From: an uncultured Gemmataceae bacterium
GTDB taxonomy: Bacteria > Planctomycetota > Planctomycetia > Gemmatales > Gemmataceae
Reading direction: 5' to 3'
DNA length: 9,050 bases
Assembly (NCBI GenBank): GCA_937922175.1
Contig: CAKZUU010000024.1
Span: 1 to 9,050, forward strand
Numbering within the stretch: the first letter of the stretch is position 1; each line of letters starts with the position of its first letter. Shown piece by piece: positions 1 through 6,713 of this stretch. The position numbers and the translations under genes were made by a program. The notes below the pieces were generated by a model. The model worked only from the letters and a program-made list of their open reading frames with translations, was not told the origin of the DNA and did no database searches.

Positions 1-2
1 CA

Positions 3-107
3 GAGCGACATGCCAAGGCGAGCAGTGCATCCGTCCGGGGCGGCAGCCAGGACAGTCGCAGCGCGGCTTCGCCCGGCGCGGACGGGATCACCGAATCTCC
101 TCCCTGA
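3..107 (+). CDS. Possible C-terminal fragment of a gene entering from the left edge
   Basis: An open frame starts at base 3, runs from the window edge and ends at a TGA at 105-107. It would encode about 34 residues rich in Ser, Ala, Gly and Pro, ending in ITESPP. Third codon positions are mostly G or C, as in the genuine genes of this window, and a hairpin that could end its transcript begins 20 bases downstream. The piece is too short and too low in complexity to recognise a family, and the other two forward frames are also open here. It is therefore a guess based on codon bias and position. If real, it converges on the response-regulator gene. Confidence 0.3.
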   Translation, partial: ERHAKASSASVRGGSQDSRSAASPGADGITESPP

Positions 108-126
108 GAGTCGAGGCACCACGACA

Positions 127-167
127 GGGAGCGGAAAACCGGGCCTTCATGGGCGCTTTCCGCTCCC
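127..167. terminator. 11-bp perfect hairpin between convergent genes
   Basis: GGGAGCGGAAA at 127-137 is the exact reverse complement of TTTCCGCTCCC at 157-167, with a 19-base loop that could form a further short GCC/GGC stem. It starts 18 bases beyond the stop codon of the minus-strand response regulator. Neither side has a run of T, so it is not a classical intrinsic terminator. It may still end or stabilise transcripts from that gene and from a possible convergent gene on the left. Confidence 0.55.
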
Positions 168-185
168 GGAGGCATCAATCAGCGT

Positions 186-770
186 TTAGGCTGATGCGCT
201 TGCCGGTTCAATTTCGAGTTGGGCGCACATCCGGTCGATCAATTCTTCGACCATGAACGGCTTGTGCAAGAAGTCGTCCGCACCCGCGAGTTTCAATTCC
301 TGGATCTTGTCCTCTTCGATCATGCCGCTGATGCAGATAATGCGGACGTCTTCCAAGGTCGTGTCTGCCCGCACTCGTTGGCAGACCTCCTTGCCATTGA
401 TGTCGGGCAGCATGACATCCAGGATGATCAGGTCGGGTCGATACTCTTTGACCATCATGCCGGCATCGAAACCATTGGCGGCAATTCGGACTTCAAAACG
501 CCCATCGTCCTCCAACGCTTTGTTGATCACTTCCACCAGATCCGGGTCGTCATCGACCAGCAGCACTTTGCGCTTGCCACTCTCCAACGCATCGGTGGGG
601 ATGCCATTGTCCTTCATGAACTTGTACAACGCTTCCCGAGGGATTCGGCGGAAACGCGACCCCGGAACGCGGAACCCTTTCAGTTGGCCGTTGTCAAAAC
701 AACGGATGATGGTTTGCTGCGAAACCTTGCAGATTTTGGCGGCTTCGCCGGTCGTGAACACGGTCTTCAT
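186..770 (-). CDS. HTH-REC response regulator (excisionase-type DNA-binding domain before the receiver domain)
   Basis: This is a predicted phosphorylation-controlled DNA-binding protein of 194 residues acting in the cytoplasm. Residues 3-45 form a MerR/excisionase-like winged helix-turn-helix (TGEAAKICKVSQQTIIRCFD, then a GFRVPGSRFRRIP wing). Residues 68-187 form a CheY-like receiver domain. The acidic cluster is D73-D75, the phospho-acceptor D118 lies in LDVMLPD, the switch serine is S148 and the conserved lysine K170 lies in HKPF, so the domain looks competent. The usual response-regulator order is reversed here, with the DNA-binding domain first. I chose the ATG at 770 because AGGGG (782-786) lies 11 bases upstream at acceptable spacing. 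The GTG at 782, which adds four residues, would overlap that site. No histidine kinase gene is adjacent, so its partner is probably encoded elsewhere. A near-consensus promoter lies at 1020-1047. Confidence 0.93.
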   Translation of the reverse strand: MKTVFTTGEAAKICKVSQQTIIRCFDNGQLKGFRVPGSRFRRIPREALYKFMKDNGIPTDALESGKRKVLLVDDDPDLVEVINKALEDDGRFEVRIAANGFDAGMMVKEYRPDLIILDVMLPDINGKEVCQRVRADTTLEDVRIICISGMIEEDKIQELKLAGADDFLHKPFMVEELIDRMCAQLEIEPASASA

Positions 771-786
771 GCTTTCTTGCACCCCT

Positions 787-805
787 GATGGGCGTCAAAC
801 CCATC
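787..805 (-). promoter_or_regulatory. Small hairpin abutting the response-regulator ribosome binding site
   Basis: GATGGG at 787-792 pairs with CCCATC at 800-805 around a 7-base loop. On the minus strand the stem ends exactly where the AGGGG Shine-Dalgarno sequence (786-782) begins. The position suggests it could affect ribosome access to the start at 770. The pairing is read from sequence. The regulatory role is inference, since a 6-bp stem can occur by chance. Confidence 0.35.
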
Positions 806-904
806 GCACGAGTAGCCCGGCCAACCCTGTTCGGTCAACCGGAGAATCGTCCCTGATTGGCCCGTCCTCACCGCTCGCTTGTCTCACGCTGTTCGTCGGC
901 CGTC

Positions 905-938
905 ACCGAGTACCGGCCGGCCCGGTCGCCTCCTCGGT
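905..938 (-). promoter_or_regulatory. Nested inverted repeat in the response-regulator leader
   Basis: ACCGAG (905-910) pairs with CTCGGT (933-938), and inside it ACCGG (912-916) pairs with CCGGT (922-926). This gives a two-part GC-rich stem of 11 bp with an internal loop. It lies about 75 nt into the predicted leader. Function is unknown. It may simply stabilise the 5' end, or it may be part of a larger fold. Confidence 0.35.
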
Positions 939-1019
939 TTGCCAACTCTGACCCAGCTGCGCGTCAAGGAGATGGTGAGCAGTCGCCGACGGGGGTTGCC
1001 AATCTTACCACCGCGCGCG

Positions 1020-1047
1020 ATTGTAACCAAGTTGTGAGGTGTGTCAA
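1020..1047 (-). promoter_or_regulatory. Near-consensus sigma-70 promoter for the response regulator
   Basis: Read on the minus strand, TTGACA (1047-1042, 6/6 consensus) is followed by a 16-base spacer and TACAAT (1025-1020, 5/6 consensus). Transcription would start near 1013 and run towards the response-regulator start at 770, giving a leader of about 240 nt. It is the best promoter match I see in the window. It lies outside any gene and in the right orientation. Confidence 0.65.
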
Positions 1048-1284
1048 CACGAATCACGAGTGCTCCCTCCCTAAAGCTCGCACGACTCTCGGGCTTCCCG
1101 CAACCAACCCAAACCTCGCGATCACCTCACCTCCGGGTCGCCTCGGCGGCTGATTCCATCATATTTTCGCGCCCGTTACAACCAAAATCCCAATTTGACG
1201 AAAACCCGTTTTCCCTCTCTTATCGGATCCCTACCGTTGTCGCCCTCAAGCCATTTTCCCAATTCCCCTTTCCATTTCCCAGTC

Positions 1285-3207
1285 TCACGGCTCACCCACC
1301 CGTCTCTCTTCCGCAAAGTCGCTCTCCGTCTCCGCCGAATTCGTCTTTCCCCCCTCCAAGTAGAGCAAGAGCACTGCCAGGTCCGCGGGCGTGATGCCGC
1401 TGATCCGGCTCGCTTGGCCGACACTCGCCGGACGAACGCGAGCCAATTTCTCCCGAGCTTCCGCACGCAATTGCGGGATAGCTTGGTAATCAAACCATGA
1501 TGGGATCGTCTTTGACTCAAGTTTTTGAAACCGCTCCACTTGCGCCGCCTGCCGCTCCACGTAGCCCGAATATTTCGCCTCCAATACCACTTGCTCGACG
1601 ACGCTCGGCGGGTAAGCCCCGGCCTCTGGACACCAAGCGACGATTTGGTCCCATCGGGTCTCCGTTCGCTGCAAATGACGCTGGAGAGTCAATCCTTCGT
1701 GCCGGCGAGACCGAAGCAAGTCGGACAGTTGGTCGATTTGCCGCATCTTGTCTTCAAACCGTCGCCAATCCGGGTCGGAAACCAAGCCTATCTTGCGGCC
1801 AATCGGGGTCAATCGTCGGTCCGCGTTGTCGTGTCGCAGCAGCAACCGATACTCCGCCCGCGACGTAAACATGCGGTAGGGCTCATCGACGCCCCGGGTC
1901 ACCAGATCGTCGATCAACACGCCGATGTATGCTTGGCTCCGATGCAAGATCAGCGGCGGCTGCTGCTTCAATTTCAAAGCGGCGTTGATGCCGGCGATCA
2001 ATCCTTGAGCCGCTGCCTCTTCGTAGCCGGTCGTTCCGTTGATTTGACCCGCGAAGTAGAGTCCCTGGACGTACTTGGTCTCCAATGTGGGGTGCAATTG
2101 GGTCGGGGGCGCATAGTCGTATTCGACGGCGTAGCCCCAGCGCATGATCTCGGCACGCTCCAACCCGGGGATGTGCTTTAACATTTCGTACTGAACATCC
2201 TTGGGAAGGCTTGTGGAGATGCCATTCACGTAGTACTCCCAGGTGTGGCGCCCCTCGGGTTCGAGAAACAGTTGGTGACGGGTTCGATCGGCGAAGCGGA
2301 CGACTTTATCCTCGATTGAAGGACAATAACGGGGACCTCGGGAAGCGATCTGACCCGAGTACATCGGGGCCCGGTGCAGGTTGGCACGAATGATCTCGTG
2401 CACGGTGGGGTTGGTGTAGGTAATGTAGCAATCCAGTTGCGGCTGAGTGATGCGGTCTGTCGCGAAGCTGAACGGACGTGGGTCCGCGTCGCCGGGCTGA
2501 GGCTCGGTCTGGGAGAAGTCGATTGTCCGGCCATTCAATCGGCAGGGCGTGCCGGTCTTAAATCGCGCCAACTCGAATCCGCAGGCGCGTAAGGAATCGC
2601 TCAGGGCTTCGGCGGACGAGTCCCCGGCTCGGCCCCCGCGTGTCTTGGATTCGCCAACGTGCATCACCGCCTGCAAGAACGTGCCGGTGGTCAGAATCAC
2701 GGCGTCGGCCCGGTAGATTGTGCCGCCTCGGGCCACTACGCCGCGGATCCGATTTCGAGCCGTCGCCTCAGACGGCCCGCCGGCGGTGGATGTCGCCGTC
2801 CGGGGGATGGGCTCGAGCAGCAACGACTCAACGATTTCTTGCCGTAACGTGAGGTTGGGCGTTTCTTCCACAACGCGCTTCATCGTGAACTGGTAGAGCT
2901 TTTTGTCGCACTGAGCGCGGGGGGAATGCATGGCAGGCCCTTTGCCGCGATTCAGCATGCGGAATTGAATGGCTGTCGCATCGGTGCATTTGGCCATCTC
3001 GCCGCCCAAAGCGTCGATCTCGCGGACGATCTGCCCTTTGGCCACTCCACCGATGGCTGGGTTGCACGACATTGCCCCGACCATATCGGCGTTCAGCGTC
3101 AGCAGGCAGCTCCGCAGTCCCATGCGGGCGGTCGCCAAGGCTGCCTCGATGCCGGCGTGCCCCGCGCCGATGACGACGACGTCGAACTCGAAGGTGAGGG
3201 GGGTCAT
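1285..3207 (-). CDS. mnmG: tRNA uridine-5-carboxymethylaminomethyl modification enzyme MnmG (GidA)
   Basis: MnmG is the FAD-dependent partner of MnmE. Together they place a (carboxymethyl)aminomethyl group on C5 of the wobble uridine U34 of certain tRNAs. The 640 residues cover the whole family: FAD-binding GAGHAG at 14-19, SCNPAIGGVAKG at 47-58, NRGKGPAMHSPRAQCDKK around 86-103, RFKTGTPCR near 215-223, YCPSIEDK with the family cysteine at C295, YVNGISTSLP at 326-335, and FAGQINGTTGYEEAAAQG at 385-402. The C-terminal tRNA/MnmE-binding helical domain ends in SGITPADLAVLLLYL. A low-complexity stretch at 136-150 and a charged tail after residue 620 look like lineage-specific additions. The ATG at 3207 places GAGHAG at the expected distance from the N-terminus. 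The upstream purine stretch GGATAGG is a weak ribosome binding site and lies in one arm of an inverted repeat. No mnmE or rsmG is adjacent. Confidence 0.98.
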   Translation of the reverse strand: MTPLTFEFDVVVIGAGHAGIEAALATARMGLRSCLLTLNADMVGAMSCNPAIGGVAKGQIVREIDALGGEMAKCTDATAIQFRMLNRGKGPAMHSPRAQCDKKLYQFTMKRVVEETPNLTLRQEIVESLLLEPIPRTATSTAGGPSEATARNRIRGVVARGGTIYRADAVILTTGTFLQAVMHVGESKTRGGRAGDSSAEALSDSLRACGFELARFKTGTPCRLNGRTIDFSQTEPQPGDADPRPFSFATDRITQPQLDCYITYTNPTVHEIIRANLHRAPMYSGQIASRGPRYCPSIEDKVVRFADRTRHQLFLEPEGRHTWEYYVNGISTSLPKDVQYEMLKHIPGLERAEIMRWGYAVEYDYAPPTQLHPTLETKYVQGLYFAGQINGTTGYEEAAAQGLIAGINAALKLKQQPPLILHRSQAYIGVLIDDLVTRGVDEPYRMFTSRAEYRLLLRHDNADRRLTPIGRKIGLVSDPDWRRFEDKMRQIDQLSDLLRSRRHEGLTLQRHLQRTETRWDQIVAWCPEAGAYPPSVVEQVVLEAKYSGYVERQAAQVERFQKLESKTIPSWFDYQAIPQLRAEAREKLARVRPASVGQASRISGITPADLAVLLLYLEGGKTNSAETESDFAEERRVGEP

Positions 3208-3211
3208 ACGA

Positions 3212-3268
3212 CCTATCCTAGCGACTGTTCCCCCAAAGAATGCGGCTTTGGGTCGCTAAAATGATAGG
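3212..3268. promoter_or_regulatory. Three-armed nested inverted repeat in the mnmG / DUF1559 divergent spacer
   Basis: Three pairs of arms are nested in order: CCTATC (3212-3217) with GATAGG (3263-3268), TAGCGA (3219-3224) with TCGCTA (3253-3258), and CCCAAAG (3232-3238) with CTTTGGG (3246-3252). The central loop is 7 bases. All 19 base pairs are perfect, with a 7-base bulge on the left side and small asymmetries further out. On the mnmG transcript the GATAGG-equivalent arm would include the weak Shine-Dalgarno sequence of mnmG. On the plus strand TAAAAT (3257-3262) resembles a -10 box, but no -35 box is evident. The element could be a regulator-binding site for both genes or an RNA hairpin controlling mnmG translation. 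Confidence 0.5.
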
Positions 3269-3290
3269 CAAATGTTCCGTGGAGCCGTTC

Positions 3291-4007
3291 ATGAAATCCC
3301 GTTCAACTCGGTCGCCGTCTGGGGCGGCCTTCACCCTGATCGAGTTGTTGGTGGTGATCGCGATCATCGGTATCTTGATCGGACTGTTGTTGCCGGCCGT
3401 CCAGCAGGTTCGGGTGGCGGCCAATCGGATCCGCTGCGCGAATCACATACGGCAAATCGGTCTAGCCTCCCATCATTACGCCGACCTCCACAACAATCGC
3501 TTGCCGAAAATCTGGGATGGCGTCTATTGGGGGCCTTTCGACGACCGGGTGGGTTACGCCGACGATCCGCTTCCGGACTACGATCCGACCCGAACTTTGC
3601 TTTGGCCCTTCGTCGAGGGCAACGCCAACGTCTTCCGTTGCCCCAGTGGGATCGACATGCTGCCGAATAGTCCGACGCGAGGTCGGCCGGTGCAAATCTC
3701 CTATGCGATCAACGGCGTGACCGGCGGACCAGCGGGTGAATCTCTGGTGGTCATCACCAATGCTGCCGGCACGAGCAACGTCATGTTCGCCTGGGATCAC
3801 TCGCGCCACCCCGGCTGTGCCACCAACCCGTGGCGACCCCCCGGAGTCGGCCCGGGGTTGCCCTGGCCTCCCGACGATGCTGACGCCATCAACCACTATC
3901 CCGAGCCGCGGCACGGCGGCGTCTTCAACGTCGTCTTCTGTGATGGGCACGTCGAAGCAAAGAAGAAAAACACTTTACGGCGAGAACTTTATTACGTGTT
4001 TCCCTAA
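3291..4007 (+). CDS. DUF1559 family protein with type IV prepilin-like N-terminus (H-X9-DG protein)
   Basis: A member of the large planctomycete DUF1559 family, whose N-terminus resembles type II secretion / type IV pseudopilins. The cellular role is not established. Residues 13-36 hold the prepilin motif AFTLIELLVVIAIIGILIGL, with Phe at +1 and Glu at +5 of the mature protein and a hydrophobic anchor helix. The family block CANHIRQIGLASHHYADLHNNRLP spans about 49-72. The C-terminal H-X9-DG motif is H208 to D218-G219. At 238 residues it is shorter than many family members. I chose the ATG at 3291 because GGAG (3281-3284) lies 6 bases upstream and the short basic leader before AFTLIE is normal. 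Starts at 3240 or 3261 lie in or next to the inverted repeat and would lengthen the leader atypically. The residue before the predicted cleavage site is Ala rather than the usual Gly. Confidence 0.93.
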   Translation: MKSRSTRSPSGAAFTLIELLVVIAIIGILIGLLLPAVQQVRVAANRIRCANHIRQIGLASHHYADLHNNRLPKIWDGVYWGPFDDRVGYADDPLPDYDPTRTLLWPFVEGNANVFRCPSGIDMLPNSPTRGRPVQISYAINGVTGGPAGESLVVITNAAGTSNVMFAWDHSRHPGCATNPWRPPGVGPGLPWPPDDADAINHYPEPRHGGVFNVVFCDGHVEAKKKNTLRRELYYVFP

Positions 4008-4093
4008 TTCGTCCAGCCGAACCTTGAAGGAGCTGTCGGCCGTTGTTCAAGCCGGCTGAGACGTGATGTGGCTGACGGGAAGGGGGGCGCAAG

Positions 4094-6025
4094 GTGTCTT
4101 GGTTCGAGGAAGTGACCCGCGGATTGGCTCAGGTGCAGGCGGATCCGGCGATGAAACAGGCCGCCTTGAGCCATCTTCGGGACTGGTTGACGCTGCCGGA
4201 ATTCGCGGACTACCGACCGCAATTGGAGTGGCTGATCCGCGAAGGAAAATGGAGCGGCCTGCTGGATCGCTTTTACCAAGTGTTGCCCTTCGGCACTGGA
4301 GGCCGTCGCGGGCCCGTCGGCATCGGGCCGAATCGCATGAACCCCTGGACGCTGGGTGCGAGTGTCCAGGGGCATTGCGATTACCTTCGGCAGCGATTTC
4401 CGGGAATCAGTCGCTTGCGTGTCGCGGTGGCCTATGACGTTCGCCGCTTCGCCGATGTCCAACGTCAATACAACCCCTCCTTGCCAAATCCGCTGCTCGG
4501 TCTGACCAGCCGTGACCTGGCTCGACACGCAGCCGAGGTTTACGCGGCTCACCGAATTGAGGTGCTTTTCCTTCCTCCGGAATCGACCCGTTATCTCGCC
4601 ACGCCGGAGTTGTCGTACATCATCCGCTCTCAAGGCTGCCACGGCGGCTTGAATGTATCTGCCTCGCACAACCCCCCGGATGATAACGGCGGCAAATTCT
4701 ATGACGAGAGGGGCGCTCAACCCGTGCCGCCGGATGATCAGATCATGTCTGACCTCGTCGATCAAGTGCGGCACATCCACAAAATGGAATGGGTCGAAGC
4801 CGTCCACTCGGGGTGGATTATCTGGCTCGATGATTCCGTCCACCGTCGTTACATCGACCTTTGCCGTAAACAATCTCTCATCTCGCCGCCCAAATTTGAC
4901 GAGATCGACGTCGTGTTCACGCCGCTCCATGGTGTCGGGGCGATGACGGCGATGGAGGTGCTAGAGCAGTCGGGTTTTCGCCCGGTCGGTGTTCCGGAGC
5001 AGATGACGCCCGATGGACAGTTCCCGCACGTGACGCAAAGTCCCAATCCCGAAGTCCCTATCGCTTTCGACAAAGCCTTGACCCTAGCGCGAGAGCGAGG
5101 GTCCGATCTGGTATTGGCGACCGATCCCGATGCCGATCGTATCGGGGCGATGGTTCGGCAACGTGCGGCTGCAGCCGGAGCTGACGATTTCCGCTTTCTG
5201 ACGGGCAATGAAATTTGTGCCCTGTTGACCCAGTTCAAGCTGGAGCGATTGGTGGCCGAGGGACGGTTGCCCTCGTCACCGATTGTCGTCGTGACCGAAG
5301 TTACGACTCGGTTGGTCACGCGGATCGCGCGACAGTTTGGTGCTCAGGTCGTCAACAATTTACCGGTCGGCCTGAAATACGTAGCGGAAGTGCTGCGACA
5401 GTTGGAGGAAACCGGACGGTACGAAGAGGTGGTCGGTACCGCCGATGACTATGTCATCGGTGGGGAGGAGAGTCACGGTATCTTGGCGATGCCACAACTT
5501 CGCGATAAGGACGCCGCCAGTGCTGCCTTGTTGCTTGCCGAACTTGCCTTGTTCTGCAAACGTCAAGGGCAGTCGATTCCAGAGTATCTCGAAACCCTGT
5601 ACCGCCGACATGGCTATTTCCGTAACGAGCTGCGGAATCTCTATTTGACGGGTCTGGAGGGGAAACAGCGGATGTCACGGATGCTGGAGAGTCTGCGACG
5701 CGACCCGCCTCGGGAGGTGGCAGGTTGTCGCCTCGTCCATGTCGAGGATTGGCGCGATGAGAGCGGACGGTTCGGTCCGTTGAAGGGAGCTACCGATGCC
5801 GCGAGCCGCAACGTCTTGGTGTTCACTTTTGATCACTCGGCTCGGCTGGTGATCCGCCCCAGCGGGACGGAACCGAAGGCGAAAGTCTACGTCGAGGTTT
5901 CCACGCCGCCCCGAGTTGCAGATCTGTCCGAATTTGCCTGGTCCCAACAATGCCGCCAGGCCGATGCTCTGGCCGTTCGCGTAGCCGACGATTTCGTGGA
6001 TCACGCCCTTCGACGAATCGGCTAG
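4094..6025 (+). CDS. Phosphosugar mutase (phosphoglucomutase/phosphomannomutase family, PGM2-like)
   Basis: An alpha-D-phosphohexomutase that should interconvert sugar 1- and 6-phosphates (or pentose 1- and 5-phosphates) through a phosphoserine, in the cytoplasm. All four functional loops are present in the 643 residues: the phosphoserine loop SASHNP with S191, the metal-binding loop DPDADR at 344-349, the sugar-binding loop GGEESHG at 456-462, and the phosphate-binding loop RPSGTEPK at 588-595. The N-terminal FGTGGRRG at 66-73 corresponds to the FGTAGLRG-type motif of PGM2-like enzymes. An extra N-terminal segment of about 60 residues makes it somewhat long. The GTG start at 4094 has AAGGGGGG 6 bases upstream. 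Substrate (glucose, mannose or pentose phosphate) cannot be decided from sequence alone. The 86-base gap from the DUF1559 stop has no clear promoter or terminator, so co-transcription is possible. Confidence 0.94.
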   Translation: MSWFEEVTRGLAQVQADPAMKQAALSHLRDWLTLPEFADYRPQLEWLIREGKWSGLLDRFYQVLPFGTGGRRGPVGIGPNRMNPWTLGASVQGHCDYLRQRFPGISRLRVAVAYDVRRFADVQRQYNPSLPNPLLGLTSRDLARHAAEVYAAHRIEVLFLPPESTRYLATPELSYIIRSQGCHGGLNVSASHNPPDDNGGKFYDERGAQPVPPDDQIMSDLVDQVRHIHKMEWVEAVHSGWIIWLDDSVHRRYIDLCRKQSLISPPKFDEIDVVFTPLHGVGAMTAMEVLEQSGFRPVGVPEQMTPDGQFPHVTQSPNPEVPIAFDKALTLARERGSDLVLATDPDADRIGAMVRQRAAAAGADDFRFLTGNEICALLTQFKLERLVAEGRLPSSPIVVVTEVTTRLVTRIARQFGAQVVNNLPVGLKYVAEVLRQLEETGRYEEVVGTADDYVIGGEESHGILAMPQLRDKDAASAALLLAELALFCKRQGQSIPEYLETLYRRHGYFRNELRNLYLTGLEGKQRMSRMLESLRRDPPREVAGCRLVHVEDWRDESGRFGPLKGATDAASRNVLVFTFDHSARLVIRPSGTEPKAKVYVEVSTPPRVADLSEFAWSQQCRQADALAVRVADDFVDHALRRIG

Positions 6026-6062
6026 GGGCAATCCCTTGGCCATGCCCGCGCAAGTTTCCGTC

Positions 6063-6090
6063 TTGATGGAGTTTTTTGTTGAAGTATGCT
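6063..6090 (+). promoter_or_regulatory. Putative sigma-70 promoter of the small secreted protein gene
   Basis: TTGATG (6063-6068), a 16-base spacer and TATGCT (6085-6090) each match 4 of 6 consensus positions. The predicted transcript start near 6097 lies just after the phosphomutase gene and 20 bases before the ATG at 6117. That would place the alternative ATGs at 6036 and 6093 upstream of the transcript. The match is moderate. Confidence 0.35.
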
Positions 6091-6116
6091 CCATGAAGGA
6101 AGGCAGGCACCCCTTT

Positions 6117-6581
6117 ATGGACACTGGCCGCAAATCGTTGGAGGTTGCGTTGATCCGTCGATGGGGAGCGATCTTGCTTGTGGGGGGGCTGTTGGGGAAG
6201 GCAGGAAACGCCTTCGCTGACGGGATCGTGGCCTACCGTAACGACACGAAACAAGCTCTCGTGGTGCAAAGCGCCGTGATCATCAATGGCTCAGTGAAGA
6301 CGAGCAAACCGCAGACATTGTTCCCCGGCGAGTTGTCGGTGGATACCCTCGTCCAAGGGGGACCGCGGCGGGTCGTCATTTATGATGCTCGCAAACCCAA
6401 TGCGATCTTGTTCCAAACGGATGTGGCCTTCAGTGGCGACGCGTTTTACTCCATCGTCTCGCGACCTCGGCCCGCGGCTCGTGCCGATGCCAAACCAATG
6501 ATGACGATCGAATTGGTGAAGTCGGTTCCGCCCGCCAACTTGCCCAAACCGGGCACAAATCCGCCGCCCAAAAAACGTTGA
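6117..6581 (+). CDS. Small secreted protein of unknown function
   Basis: I do not recognise the family. The 154-residue product has a typical signal peptide: basic residues RR at 14-15, a hydrophobic core to about residue 28, and an AFA cleavage site at 32-34 before Asp35. The mature part alternates short hydrophobic strands with polar turns (GIVAYRNDT, ALVVQSAVIING, RRVVIYDAR), which suggests a small beta-sandwich. It ends in a Pro/Lys-rich tail (PPANLPKPGTNPPPKKR) that is probably disordered and positively charged, so it could touch an anionic surface. I chose the ATG at 6117 because it puts the signal peptide at the N-terminus and has GGCAGG about 9 bases upstream. Starts at 6036 or 6093 would bury the signal. 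Location is probably periplasmic or extracellular. Confidence 0.75.
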   Translation: MDTGRKSLEVALIRRWGAILLVGGLLGKAGNAFADGIVAYRNDTKQALVVQSAVIINGSVKTSKPQTLFPGELSVDTLVQGGPRRVVIYDARKPNAILFQTDVAFSGDAFYSIVSRPRPAARADAKPMMTIELVKSVPPANLPKPGTNPPPKKR

Positions 6582-6620
6582 TTTTCTCTCGCATCGTTCG
6601 TCATTTGTTGAAGAGCATTT

Positions 6621-6652
6621 AACAAAAAGCCGCGGTGAGTGACACCGCGGCT
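6621..6652 (-). terminator. Rho-independent terminator of the repeat-bearing secreted protein gene
   Basis: AGCCGCGGTG (6628-6637) and CACCGCGGCT (6643-6652) form a perfect 10-bp GC-rich stem with a 5-base loop. On the minus strand the stem is followed by TTTTTGTT (from 6628 to 6621), which makes a classical intrinsic terminator about 60 bases after the stop codon of the 6714-7310 gene. On the plus strand the stem lies about 46 bases after the 6581 stop but has no T run, so it would be a weaker end point for that gene. Confidence 0.85.
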
Positions 6653-6713
6653 CGCGAGAGGGACTCGTTTCCGCACGGCAAAACCGCGGGCCGTGCCGGT
6701 GGTTACAACTACG

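Larger units (their letters stand above)
771..1284 (-). other. Non-coding interval between mnmG and the response regulator (probable long 5' leader)
   Basis: About 510 bases without a convincing gene. Open frames crossing it on the plus strand are extensions of antisense frames with no recognisable domain. The part from roughly 1013 down to 771 would be the transcribed leader of the response regulator if the promoter at 1020-1047 is used. That leader contains a nested inverted repeat at 905-938 (ACCGAG with CTCGGT, enclosing ACCGG with CCGGT) and the small hairpin at 787-805. The part from 1050 to 1284 is downstream of mnmG. It holds purine-rich minus-strand sequence and a weak AT-rich hairpin at 1200-1213 (GAAAAC with GTTTTC), with no clear terminator. 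I found no tRNA or known riboswitch. Confidence 0.5.

Noticed and set aside
253..951. 232-residue plus-strand open frame over the response regulator
   Set aside because: It lies antisense to a gene with a clear HTH and receiver domain, has no recognisable domain and is rich in Ser/Arg as expected for a shadow frame in GC-rich DNA.
1158..1185. Second candidate minus-strand promoter (TTGGTT, 16 bases, TATGAT)
   Set aside because: The -10 box is good (5/6) but the -35 box is poor (3/6). The site at 1020-1047 is a better match and closer to the gene.
4023..4051. CTTGAA / TTCAAG inverted repeat after the DUF1559 gene as a terminator
   Set aside because: Only 6 AT-rich base pairs with a 17-base loop and no T run. 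Too weak to call.
4004..4930. 308-residue minus-strand open frame over the 5' half of the phosphomutase
   Set aside because: The opposite strand encodes the conserved phosphoserine loop and other mutase motifs. The antisense frame shows no family features.
5675..6269. Overlapping minus-strand frames over the end of the mutase and the small secreted gene
   Set aside because: No ribosome binding site, signal peptide or domain is seen, and they oppose genes with better support.
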